This document shows, piece after piece, positions 1-7,870 of a DNA stretch of 64,000 nt. This DNA comes from WTAW01 sp964406575 (GTDB lineage Bacteria; Acidobacteriota; Aminicenantia; Aminicenantales; Aminicenantaceae), in NCBI GenBank assembly GCA_964406575.1, contig CAYOSH010000006.1, positions 90,019-154,018 on the forward strand, read 5' to 3'. How positions within the stretch are numbered: the first letter of the stretch is position 1; each line of letters starts with the position of its first letter. The notes beneath the pieces are model-generated. The model saw nothing but the letters and a program-made list of their open reading frames with translations, ran no database searches and had not been told where the DNA came from. Both the position numbers and the translations under genes were made by a program.

Positions 1-2
1 GA

Positions 3-1121
3 ATGAAAGAGACGCTCCTTCGAAGCCGTGAGGGGAGAACTGTCTTTCGTGACCCTTTCATGGCAAAGATCCTTCCCGAAACCGGAGGGATCCTCCTCTA
101 TGAGGAGCAGGTGATGCAGGTTGCCGAGCGGGTGGCGGGGATGCCTCCCGAGGAAGGGGATCTTCTCCGCCGGAGCCTCAAAAAAAAGAGCACAGACCCA
201 CCGATGAAAACCAAGTTTTTCAGAGAAGCCGCAGAGAGGGGATACACCACAACAGAGATCGACCAATTGTGGAGGGTGATGAAGGAGTTCTCCTCTTACT
301 CCTTCAACAAAGCCCACAGCGCTTCCTATGCCCACATGGCTTACCAGGCTGTTTACTTGAAGGCCCATCACCCCGTTCCCTATCTCACTTCGGTGCTCAA
401 TGCCGGGGGCGGTTACTATGATCTGACAGAGTACATCGAGGAGGCCAAAAGACGGGGGATCAGAGTGTTGGGGCCGGATGTGAACCGGAGCGGTTTCCAG
501 TTTGCCGTTGAAGGAAAAAGTATCCGGGTCGGTCTGATGTCCATCAAGGGACTGACTCTGAAAACAGCCGAAAAGATCATCGAAGAGAGGGAAAAGGGGA
601 ACTATGTCTCCATCGAGGATTTCCTCCTCCGTGTGTCTCTCACTAAGGCGGAGCTTTTCACCCTTATCAAGGCAGGCATCTTCGATTCCCTCGAACCGCG
701 GAGGGCCCAGCAGATCCTCCGCTACTTCAGGGGGATCGAGGGCATGGGAGAGGTCATGGACCTGGACCAGAAACAGAAAAAACGGATGCTCATCGAGTCG
801 CTCGGGTTCGACCCAGAAGGAGATTCTCTGTCTCTCTTCAAGGGGAAAAGGCCGGCCCTTCGTGTCAAGGATGTGAAAGGTTATGCGGACCACACTGTGG
901 AACTCCTGCTCAGGGTCGTGGACGCGCGGCGCAAAGGTGTGAACAGCGGCCAGAAATATTTTTTTCTCTTTGAGGACGAGACAGGGCTTCTGGAGGGCGT
1001 GGGGGAGACGAAATGTTTGACCTTTGGCTCTCCACCTGCCTGTTACTTAAGGGGAGAGGTCCGCAACGATAGGACCGGGCGACCTAAGGTTTTCAACTGC
1101 ACGTTCCTCAAACCTTTTTGA
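3..1121 (+). CDS. dnaE: DNA polymerase III alpha subunit, C-terminal part (5' end outside window)
   Basis: This is the last 372 residues of a C-family replicative or translesion DNA polymerase; the gene starts before the window, so the first Met is internal. Residues about 24-42 carry the family's ETGGILLYEEQVMQVA block, followed by the LLRRSLKKK and FNKAHSASYAHMAYQ blocks that surround the fingers domain. A helix-hairpin-helix segment lies near residues 170-230 and an OB-like segment near 285-370. Only about 340 residues follow the YEEQVMQ block, and there is no long tau-binding tail as in E. coli DnaE. That fits a short DnaE or a DnaE2/ImuC-type translesion enzyme. I cannot separate the two without the missing N-terminus. 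Family assignment is secure. Confidence 0.9.
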   Translation: MKETLLRSREGRTVFRDPFMAKILPETGGILLYEEQVMQVAERVAGMPPEEGDLLRRSLKKKSTDPPMKTKFFREAAERGYTTTEIDQLWRVMKEFSSYSFNKAHSASYAHMAYQAVYLKAHHPVPYLTSVLNAGGGYYDLTEYIEEAKRRGIRVLGPDVNRSGFQFAVEGKSIRVGLMSIKGLTLKTAEKIIEEREKGNYVSIEDFLLRVSLTKAELFTLIKAGIFDSLEPRRAQQILRYFRGIEGMGEVMDLDQKQKKRMLIESLGFDPEGDSLSLFKGKRPALRVKDVKGYADHTVELLLRVVDARRKGVNSGQKYFFLFEDETGLLEGVGETKCLTFGSPPACYLRGEVRNDRTGRPKVFNCTFLKPF

Positions 1122-1211
1122 TCTCGGTCAATTTTGTGATGGAAAACTGCCGACCCAACCTACCTGACTTCATGCGCCGGTGTCTCTTATCTGCGAGGAG
1201 CTCAACTCTTG

Positions 1212-1238
1212 AATAATCCATCTCTGATCTGGATTATT
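1212..1238. repeat. Inverted repeat AATAATCCA/TGGATTATT after dnaE
   Basis: A perfect 9-bp inverted repeat (1212-1220 and 1230-1238) with a 9-nt loop lies in the 257-bp gap after dnaE. The same TGAATAATCC/GGATTATTCA ends bound the about 207-bp repeats at 36427-36632 and 49899-50106, so this is probably a solo end or relic of that family. It could also work as a weak terminator, but no U-tract follows directly. Confidence 0.5.
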
Positions 1239-1378
1239 TATAAAAACCACTGTGCAGATATTTCTTTTTTACAAGTCTTGCAAGGAATATTTTATGATAT
1301 CTTTCATTGACTTCAGTAACTTGACTTCGTATAAATGAATTGAGCGACCCTTGGGTTTAAAATAGAGGAAAAACTGAA

Positions 1379-2035
1379 ATGAGCGTGTATATCTTCATGA
1401 GAATTTTTGAAAGAAAACCAGCCCAGTATGATGGATGGATTAGAATTTTTACCCGAGGCAAGCTGGATGTAGCTCATGAATATCTTGTGTCCCGTCTTAA
1501 AAAAGGAGACCTTGTTCTGGATATCGGGTGCGGAACTGGGGCTTTGAGTCTACGGGCAGCAAAGAAAGGTGCGCGAGTGAAAGCCATCGATATAAACCCG
1601 GCTGCGTTGGAGGTTGCCCGGTCCCGTGCCGATAGAGAAAATCTCTCCCATCTGGTCGAATGGTTAGGGATGAGCGCCGTTGAACTCGATAAGGAAAAGA
1701 CGTCTGCTTTTGATGCTGTTATGAGCAGTTTATGTTTTTCCGAACTGAATCAGGATGAACTCATGTTTACTCTTTCGGAAACGGCGAGGATCTTGAAATC
1801 CGGAGGGCTGCTTCTTGTCTGTGATGAGATAAGGCCTCAGAAGCTTGTGCTCAGGACGCTGAATGGCTTGTTGAGGGGGATTTTAAAAATCGTTGTGCTC
1901 ATGTTTACAGGTTTGACAACAAAGGCTATCGTGGATTTGCCTGGAAAAATTGAGAGTGTAGGCTTGGCAGTTGAATACATAAGCGTAAATAAGATGGGAA
2001 ATTTCATGCAGATCGTGGCTCGAAAACCCTTCTAA
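1379..2035 (+). CDS. Class I SAM-dependent methyltransferase, CpaM type
   Basis: A 218-residue Rossmann-fold methyltransferase. The SAM-binding motif VLDIGCGTGALSLRAAKKGA sits at residues about 46-65, with an acidic KAIDIN strand end after it. The opening segment and the C-terminal DLP-x3-SVG-like region resemble the corrinoid protein-associated methyltransferase (CpaM) family as I know it. The stop lies 7 nt before the start of an HgcAB-like corrinoid/ferredoxin fusion, so the two are probably co-transcribed. The substrate is unknown. The link to the corrinoid protein rests on adjacency and family resemblance. A generic small-molecule methyltransferase remains possible. Confidence 0.8.
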   Translation: MSVYIFMRIFERKPAQYDGWIRIFTRGKLDVAHEYLVSRLKKGDLVLDIGCGTGALSLRAAKKGARVKAIDINPAALEVARSRADRENLSHLVEWLGMSAVELDKEKTSAFDAVMSSLCFSELNQDELMFTLSETARILKSGGLLLVCDEIRPQKLVLRTLNGLLRGILKIVVLMFTGLTTKAIVDLPGKIESVGLAVEYISVNKMGNFMQIVARKPF

Positions 2036-2042
2036 AGAAATA

Positions 2043-3191
2043 ATGGATCGACTCGTCTATATTATATTCAACATCATCGGGACATTGTTCCGGTTTCTCC
2101 CTTTTCCCCACAGGACAGGTCTAATAAAAATTGGTTCTCCACGGGAAGAGTCGCCGGTTTTTCTGACGGGAAACTACTACCTAACGGTTTTAAGAGTGAA
2201 AAATGCGCTACAAGGGCTGGACGTCTACCTCTTGGTCGCCAACAGTCATGGAATCAATGTCTGGTGCGCCGCAAAGGGGGGGCATTTCACAGATTATGCC
2301 GTGCTCTCTGCAATTAAAACGAGCGGTATTGAAAGGCTTGTCAAACATCGAAAAGTGATCTTGCCTCAGCTCGCAGCTGCGGGTATCCGGGCCGATTTTG
2401 TGAAGAAAAAGTCAGGGTGGAGAGTCCTCTGGGGGCCGGTGTACACTAAGGATATTTCTCTGTACATCGAGAAGAATTTCAAAAAGTCATCAGAAATGAG
2501 ACGCGTCCAATTTCCTTTTTCCGCGCGATTGGAGATGGCCGTAGCCTGGGCCTTTCCAGTGTCCGCGGTGGCCGCGTTTCTAGCCATTTTATTTTGGAGA
2601 GACGAGTGGATTTCTCTTGTGATGAGTGTGTGGGGGTCGGCTCTCCTTGTGTTTTTGACGTTTCCCCTCTTTCTTCCTTTGCTGCAAACCGAGGGAACAA
2701 GATCAGGATTTCGAACATCCTGTTTTAGCCGCTTGTTCTATCCATTGATTCTTTATTTCTGCGTGTTTGTAGGTCTTCTGCTTTATTGCGTATTGTCTGA
2801 ACACTTAGACGGGAGTTATTTACTCCCTTGGGGAGTAGTTTTACTTGTACTTGTTCTTCTTCTAACCCTAGACATTAAGGGAAGCACACCACTTTTAAAG
2901 AGCGAAACCCATGAGGAGAAGAGATATAAAGTCATTTTGGAAAAAGAAAAATGCAAGGGAGTGGGATTTTGCGAGGATGTCTGTCCTCAGAATTGTTTCA
3001 TCATGGAAAAGACGGAAAAAAAGATCTCTTTTCCTGGGTTGGATCGATGTGTTCGATGTGGCGCCTGTATCGTACAATGTCCCTTTGATGCGCTTTTTTT
3101 CCAAGACAAAGCAGGGAGCAAAATTCCTCCAGAAAATATCAGAAAATATAAGCTCAACCTTGCGGGCAAACGGACTGTGAAGATTTTTTGA
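2043..3191 (+). CDS. HgcAB-like fusion: corrinoid-binding membrane protein with C-terminal 2[4Fe-4S] ferredoxin
   Basis: A 382-residue fusion. Residues about 30-150 match the HgcA corrinoid-binding domain, including the cap-helix element INVWCAAKGG with Cys75 as the expected lower cobalt ligand. Four hydrophobic segments follow (about 164-185, 190-213, 231-251, 258-277). The C-terminus is a dicluster ferredoxin with Cys304/310/314/318 and Cys336/339/342/346. True HgcA has N(V/I)WCA(A/G)GK; here the last two positions are swapped (AAKG). HgcA and HgcB are separate proteins in known mercury methylators. Fused forms are known from Pyrococcus and Kosmotoga, and tested organisms with fusions were not shown to methylate mercury. 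A corrinoid-dependent methyl transfer in one-carbon metabolism is therefore more likely than Hg methylation. It lies directly after a CpaM-like methyltransferase. Confidence 0.85.
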   Translation: MDRLVYIIFNIIGTLFRFLPFPHRTGLIKIGSPREESPVFLTGNYYLTVLRVKNALQGLDVYLLVANSHGINVWCAAKGGHFTDYAVLSAIKTSGIERLVKHRKVILPQLAAAGIRADFVKKKSGWRVLWGPVYTKDISLYIEKNFKKSSEMRRVQFPFSARLEMAVAWAFPVSAVAAFLAILFWRDEWISLVMSVWGSALLVFLTFPLFLPLLQTEGTRSGFRTSCFSRLFYPLILYFCVFVGLLLYCVLSEHLDGSYLLPWGVVLLVLVLLLTLDIKGSTPLLKSETHEEKRYKVILEKEKCKGVGFCEDVCPQNCFIMEKTEKKISFPGLDRCVRCGACIVQCPFDALFFQDKAGSKIPPENIRKYKLNLAGKRTVKIF

Positions 3192-3259
3192 AGCATAAGA
3201 ATGTTTAAACAAATTGGAAAATTTTATGAACAAATGACTTTAAATAAGGAGGGAATAAA

Positions 3260-3949
3260 ATGACAAGAGATTACCAGGGTCGCGTCTTTGCAGGGTTTCT
3301 TATTATTGTGATCGGCGCTCTATTCCTGCTGGGGAATCTTGGTAAGGTCGATGTGGGCGAACTGATAGCCCAGTATTGGCCTCTGATTTTGGTTTTTATG
3401 GGGGTGTGGCATATTCTGACTCATAATTTTCGTCAAGTTGGTGCAGGAATCGTTCTCATCGTCATCGGTGGCGCTTTTATGCTGATCAAGTGGGGCATCC
3501 TCGGCGTTAGTTTTTGGAAGATCTTTTGGCCGGCGCTGATCATTGCTGTGGGACTTTGGATACTTTTGAAACCTCGGTTCAAAGCTTTTGAAGGCACAGT
3601 TCCGGCGATCAAAGTGGATGACCTCGATGCTTTTGTCATTTTTTCGGGGATCAACCGCCGGTTGGAGTCGAAGGAATTCCGCGGGGGTAAGGCCACAGCG
3701 ATGTTCGGAGGGATAGACCTGGATTTTTACGGTGCTAAACTGTCCGGAAATCAGGCGACCATAGATTTGACTGTCATGTTCGGGGGGATCAATGTCCGGG
3801 TGCCCCGAAACTGGAAGGTCGTTGTGGACAGCCATGCCATACTGGGCGGAGTGGATGACAAGCATAGAACCGAATCTGTAGATCAGGTCGAAGCGACTCT
3901 TTTTATAAAAGCAACAGCCATTCTGGGGGGAATAGAAATCAAGAACTGA
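3260..3949 (+). CDS. LiaF-like membrane protein (LiaF/DUF5668 N-terminal domain)
   Basis: A 229-residue protein with a strong AAGGAGGGAA ribosome site before ATG. Four hydrophobic segments (about residues 10-28, 38-53, 60-77, 83-101) form the repeated LiaF-type transmembrane unit. A soluble C-terminal beta-rich domain (about 115-229) has repeated FGGI/LGGI turns, as in the 'cell wall-active antibiotics response' domain of LiaF/VraT relatives. In Firmicutes these proteins tune envelope-stress two-component systems. No adjacent kinase or regulator pair is present here, so the function is unassigned. It sits 68 bp after the HgcAB-like gene and could share its transcript. Confidence 0.75.
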   Translation: MTRDYQGRVFAGFLIIVIGALFLLGNLGKVDVGELIAQYWPLILVFMGVWHILTHNFRQVGAGIVLIVIGGAFMLIKWGILGVSFWKIFWPALIIAVGLWILLKPRFKAFEGTVPAIKVDDLDAFVIFSGINRRLESKEFRGGKATAMFGGIDLDFYGAKLSGNQATIDLTVMFGGINVRVPRNWKVVVDSHAILGGVDDKHRTESVDQVEATLFIKATAILGGIEIKN

Positions 3950-4159
3950 GCTATCCGCTTCATCTGATCATCTGTTCGGTCGTTTTTTTGTCACTCACGC
4001 CTTAAAAAACAACTGAAACATCCATCTGACAAAAGATTTTTCTCTTTCCCGGTCATACTCAGGTGTGTCCTTGAAGCGGTACAAAGAATTTCTTGAATTC
4101 AGGCATAGAGGATGGAATAATAGTAAAATGATATGAATAGTCAAAAATAGGAGAATTCC

Positions 4160-5866
4160 GTGAAGAAAGATGATGTTGCAATCGTTCTGTGTGGCGAAGC
4201 GGGACAGGGAATCCAGACTGTGGAACACATCCTAGTTCGTCTTCTGCGACAAACCGGGTTTCACGTGTTCGCTACAAAGGAATACATGTCCCGGATCAGA
4301 GGGGGAAGCAATTCTACAGAGATCCGTTTATCTTCGGAGCGTATTGCCGCACCTGTGGACCGTATAGACATCCTTTGTCCCTTCCATCAAGCGGCTCTTT
4401 TCCATCTAAGGGACCGGATCTCAAAGGGAACGACCGTCATTGGAGACAGGACAAATATCTGTTTGGACTGCCCAGAGGAAGTGACTGATTTTATCGACGT
4501 CCCCTTCGCCGAAATTGCCGAAGCAGTCGGGGGAAAAATCTTCATCAACATTGTCGCTGCCGGAGTGATTCTGGGGATTCTGGACATCGACATGGGAATG
4601 GTTTCTGATTTTATTTCGAGGTTCTTTGCCAAAAAAGACAAAGAAATCGTCAGAAAAAATGTCGAGGCTGCAAAGCGTGGCTATCAAAGGGGAAAAAAAC
4701 TCCTCGATTCCGGAAAGGCTCGATTTGCGCTCAAAAATCCTATGGCCCGGAATGAAATACTTCTGAACGGTGCCGAAGCTGTAGGCCTGGGTGCTCTTTC
4801 AGGAGGTTGCGATTTTCTTTCCTCTTATCCCATGTCGCCTTCAACGGGTGTTATGGTTTTCCTCTCCCAGCACATGGAGGATTTCGGAGTTATTGTCGAA
4901 CAGGCCGAAGATGAGATCTCAGCCATAAACATGGCCCTTGGGGCTTCATATGCCGGTGCGAGGGCCATGGTGACCACTTCCGGCGGGGGATTCGCTCTGA
5001 TGACTGAAGGCGTGAGCCTATCAGGGATGATCGAGACACCGGTCGTTATCCACCTTGCTCAGAGGCCGGGTCCGGCGACAGGGCTTCCCACGCGGACCGA
5101 ACAGGCTGATCTCGAATTGGCCTTGTATGCCGGGCACGGGGAATTTCCAAGAGCTATTTTCGCTCCCGGATCTCTTGAAGATGCTTTCATCCTGACCCGG
5201 AAAGCCTTTTACCTGGCCGATAAATATCAGATTCCTGTTTTTGTTCTCACAGACCAATACCTGATGGATACGTTTTATAATGTCCCGCCATTTAATCTCG
5301 AGGATATTCATGTAGAGAAACAAATCGTTCGCACAGATAAGAACTACAAAAGATATGTTATCACTGAAGACGGTGTGTCCCCACGGGGGATCCCGGGATT
5401 CGGGGATGGACTCGTCGGCGTAGACAGTGATGAACATGACGAAGAATCTCACATCACGGAAGATCTACACCTGCGCACACAAATGGTGGACAAAAGACTG
5501 AGAAAAATGAACCTGTTGAATTCAGAGATCGTTCCCCCTGGGTTCATTGGCAATGAAGATTATGAGATCCTCCTTATCGGATGGGGATCGACGTATCATG
5601 CGATCAAGGAAGCCGTGAGGAGACTAGACCGTAATGACCTGGCTTTTCTCCATTTTAAACAGGTTCATCCGCTTCACCCGCAAACAATAAATTTCATCGA
5701 AAAGGCAAAAAGGACGATCATCATCGAGAACAATGCGACCTCCCAATTCGGGAAAATGATCAAGCTTCACACAGCTGGAGTCATTGAAGGATGCCTTTTG
5801 AAATACAATGGCTTGCCTTTTTCCGTCGAAGAGATCGTCAAGAGCCTCAAGAAAAAACTGAGTTAG
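4160..5866 (+). CDS. korA: 2-oxoacid:acceptor oxidoreductase, fused gamma-alpha subunit
   Basis: A 568-residue subunit of a CoA- and thiamine-dependent 2-oxoacid:ferredoxin oxidoreductase. Residues about 1-185 are the gamma domain (GEAGQGIQ, then RGGSNSTEIR), and about 195-420 form the pyrimidine-binding alpha domain with SSYPMSPSTGV and EQAEDEISA. The C-terminal part resembles the transketolase-C-like domain II. The start is GTG at 4160, with AGGAG about 7 nt upstream. The beta subunit follows after 11 nt, so the enzyme is a two-gene alpha-gamma/beta type with no ferredoxin domain and must hand electrons to a free ferredoxin. The substrate (2-oxoglutarate or another 2-oxoacid) is not resolved by sequence. 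Confidence 0.92.
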   Translation: MKKDDVAIVLCGEAGQGIQTVEHILVRLLRQTGFHVFATKEYMSRIRGGSNSTEIRLSSERIAAPVDRIDILCPFHQAALFHLRDRISKGTTVIGDRTNICLDCPEEVTDFIDVPFAEIAEAVGGKIFINIVAAGVILGILDIDMGMVSDFISRFFAKKDKEIVRKNVEAAKRGYQRGKKLLDSGKARFALKNPMARNEILLNGAEAVGLGALSGGCDFLSSYPMSPSTGVMVFLSQHMEDFGVIVEQAEDEISAINMALGASYAGARAMVTTSGGGFALMTEGVSLSGMIETPVVIHLAQRPGPATGLPTRTEQADLELALYAGHGEFPRAIFAPGSLEDAFILTRKAFYLADKYQIPVFVLTDQYLMDTFYNVPPFNLEDIHVEKQIVRTDKNYKRYVITEDGVSPRGIPGFGDGLVGVDSDEHDEESHITEDLHLRTQMVDKRLRKMNLLNSEIVPPGFIGNEDYEILLIGWGSTYHAIKEAVRRLDRNDLAFLHFKQVHPLHPQTINFIEKAKRTIIIENNATSQFGKMIKLHTAGVIEGCLLKYNGLPFSVEEIVKSLKKKLS

Positions 5867-5877
5867 GAGATACAAGC

Positions 5878-6741
5878 ATGGATCCGGAAATTTATGATAT
5901 GGGGGATATTGATATTGCGTGGTGTCCGGGATGTGGAAACTTCAGCATCCTGAGCTCTCTTAAGTTAGCTTTGGCAGAGCTCGAGATACCGCCCGAAAAT
6001 CTTGTGGTTGTGAGTGGGATCGGCCAGGCAGCAAAAATCCCTCACTATTTCAAGACCCATTTCTTTAACGGTCTGCATGGCAGAGCTCTTCCGCCTGCCA
6101 CCGCCATTAAGGTTGTAAACCCTGAGCTGACTGTTATCGCAGAGAGCGGCGATGGGGACATGTATGGAGAGGGAGGCAACCATTTTCTTCACGCCATCCG
6201 CAGAAATCCCGACATCACCAACATCGTGCACAACAATATGGTTTACGGTTTGACCAAAGGGCAGGCCTCACCCACAAGTCAGCTCGGGTTTCGAACCCCA
6301 GTTCAGGTCAGAGGAGTCTTCCTCGAGCCGTTCAATCCACTGACCCTAGCGATAGCGTTGGGGGCCACTTTTGTGGCCAGGGCGTTTGCCGGAGATGTGG
6401 AGAGAACAAAGGATATCCTCAAGATGGCGATCTCTCACAAAGGTTACGCTTTGGTCGACATCTTGCAGCCATGTGTATCTTTCAATAAAGTGAACACATT
6501 TAAGTGGTTCAAAGACAACACGTATTATCTTGAAAATTCTTATAATCCCGAGGACAGGAATGAGGCTCTTCAAATATCACTGCAGCAGGATCGGCTTCCT
6601 CTGGGTGTGATCTTCAAATTGATGAAAAAAAAGACTTTCGAAGAGAACTCCGGGCTCTATGATAAGGATAAAACCCCTCTTGTGCTGAGGACGGCCGATA
6701 GAAAAAATGTTTTGGCAAAGCTCATCCGATCTAAATCCTGA
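5878..6741 (+). CDS. korB: 2-oxoacid:acceptor oxidoreductase beta subunit (TPP-binding)
   Basis: A 287-residue TPP-binding beta subunit. CPGCG at residues about 16-20 and a later QPC supply cysteines for the [4Fe-4S] cluster. The thiamine diphosphate motif is GDGDMYGEGGNH to HNN, near residues 88-120. I start it at ATG 5878, preceded by TTAGGAGATACAAGC, although the open frame runs further up inside korA. It is translated right behind korA and completes the enzyme that oxidatively decarboxylates a 2-oxoacid to acyl-CoA, reducing ferredoxin. Confidence 0.93.
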   Translation: MDPEIYDMGDIDIAWCPGCGNFSILSSLKLALAELEIPPENLVVVSGIGQAAKIPHYFKTHFFNGLHGRALPPATAIKVVNPELTVIAESGDGDMYGEGGNHFLHAIRRNPDITNIVHNNMVYGLTKGQASPTSQLGFRTPVQVRGVFLEPFNPLTLAIALGATFVARAFAGDVERTKDILKMAISHKGYALVDILQPCVSFNKVNTFKWFKDNTYYLENSYNPEDRNEALQISLQQDRLPLGVIFKLMKKKTFEENSGLYDKDKTPLVLRTADRKNVLAKLIRSKS

Positions 6742-6805
6742 ATAATAAAAAGGTGTGGAAACCCAAACAATGGCCTGAATCAGAATGAGTGAAGGGAGGA
6801 AAACA

Positions 6806-7273
6806 ATGAATGACACAAAAAAAATCAGCGTGGGAGATGACGCTCCCGGTTTTACTCTGAAGGATCAGCATAACAAGGAGTTGGCCCTGAGCGAACTCAA
6901 GGGAAAAAAGGTTCTTCTCTCCTTTCATCCTTTGGCTTGGACAGGCATCTGCGCCAAACAAATGAAGTCCCTGGAAGATTATAAAGCCGTGTTCGATAAA
7001 CTGAACGTTGTAGCTTTGGGTGTAAGCGTCGATACAGTCCCTTCGAAACAGGCTTGGGCCAAAGAGTTGGGCATCACAGAGACGAGGCTTCTCTCCGACT
7101 TCTGGCCCCACGGTGAGGTGGCCAAGAAATATGGGATCTTCATTGAAGACAAGGGTTTTTCAGCAAGGGCTAATATCATTGTCGATGAGGACCAGAAGGT
7201 CGTGTTCTTCAAGGCCTACGCAATCGCTCAGCTTCCCGACATCGATGAGATCTATGATTTTTTAAAATCATAA
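6806..7273 (+). CDS. Peroxiredoxin/redoxin-family protein with one cysteine
   Basis: An AhpC/TSA-family redoxin of 155 residues starting at ATG 6806, just after GGGAGGAAAACA. The ATG at 6785 is in frame but lies upstream of that ribosome site. The thioredoxin-fold peroxidatic block is HPLAWTGICAKQ with Cys49, in the position of PxxxTxxC in BCP/AhpE enzymes. No second cysteine exists in the protein, so any peroxidase cycle must be one-Cys, recycled by an external thiol. It lies between korB and a nitroreductase, which suggests an oxidant-defence or redox role beside an oxygen-sensitive enzyme. That role is inferred. Confidence 0.85.
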   Translation: MNDTKKISVGDDAPGFTLKDQHNKELALSELKGKKVLLSFHPLAWTGICAKQMKSLEDYKAVFDKLNVVALGVSVDTVPSKQAWAKELGITETRLLSDFWPHGEVAKKYGIFIEDKGFSARANIIVDEDQKVVFFKAYAIAQLPDIDEIYDFLKS

Positions 7274-7284
7274 AAGGAAGACCG

Positions 7285-7845
7285 ATGGATGTATTCCGAG
7301 TCATTCAGAAGAGGAGGGCGTACAGGTCTTTAGAGCCTGTAGAAATCACTAAAGATTTGATAAGAGATCTCGCTGAATGCGCGCAACTCGCTCCTTCGTG
7401 TAATAACAATCAGCCCTGGCGGTTTGTCTTCGTGTATGATGCCCAAACGCTGAAAGACATGCATGCGGTTTTATCTTCGGGGAATGTGTGGGCGCAGGCG
7501 GCTTCGATGATCATCGCTGTTTTCAGCAAAAGAGAAGATGACTGCATCATCAAAGACCGTGAGTATCACCAGTTCGATTCCGGTCTTGCGACAGGATTTC
7601 TTGTGCTCAGAGCGACTGAGCTCGGCCTTGTGGCTCATCCAATTGCCGGCTTCAGCCCGAAGAAAACGAGAGAGATTCTTGGGATCCCCGATGAATACAA
7701 GGTGATCACCCTGATCATCGTGGGAAAACATGCGAAGACCATAAGTCCGGTCCTTTCGGAACAACACGTTGCCTCAGAGAAACGCCGACCCAGGCGAAAG
7801 ACACACGACGAATTTGTTTATCTGAACAGGTATTCCGAGAATTGA
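7285..7845 (+). CDS. Nitroreductase-family FMN oxidoreductase
   Basis: A 186-residue nitroreductase-fold protein. It opens with the family's IQKRRAYRS block (FMN phosphate contact), followed by APSCNNNQPWRF near residues 38-49 and a C-terminal half with GLVAHPIAGFSP. Such enzymes reduce quinones, nitro compounds or flavins with NAD(P)H. It begins 11 nt after the redoxin gene with AAAGGAAG upstream, so it belongs to the same transcript. Substrate unknown. Confidence 0.85.
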   Translation: MDVFRVIQKRRAYRSLEPVEITKDLIRDLAECAQLAPSCNNNQPWRFVFVYDAQTLKDMHAVLSSGNVWAQAASMIIAVFSKREDDCIIKDREYHQFDSGLATGFLVLRATELGLVAHPIAGFSPKKTREILGIPDEYKVITLIIVGKHAKTISPVLSEQHVASEKRRPRRKTHDEFVYLNRYSEN

Positions 7846-7870
7846 CGCACTTTGACCGCTCAGAGAGAGA

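Noticed and set aside
2043..3191. Mercury methylation gene hgcA
   Set aside because: The gene is a fusion and its cap-helix motif differs from true HgcA, so a mercury-methylating function is not claimed.
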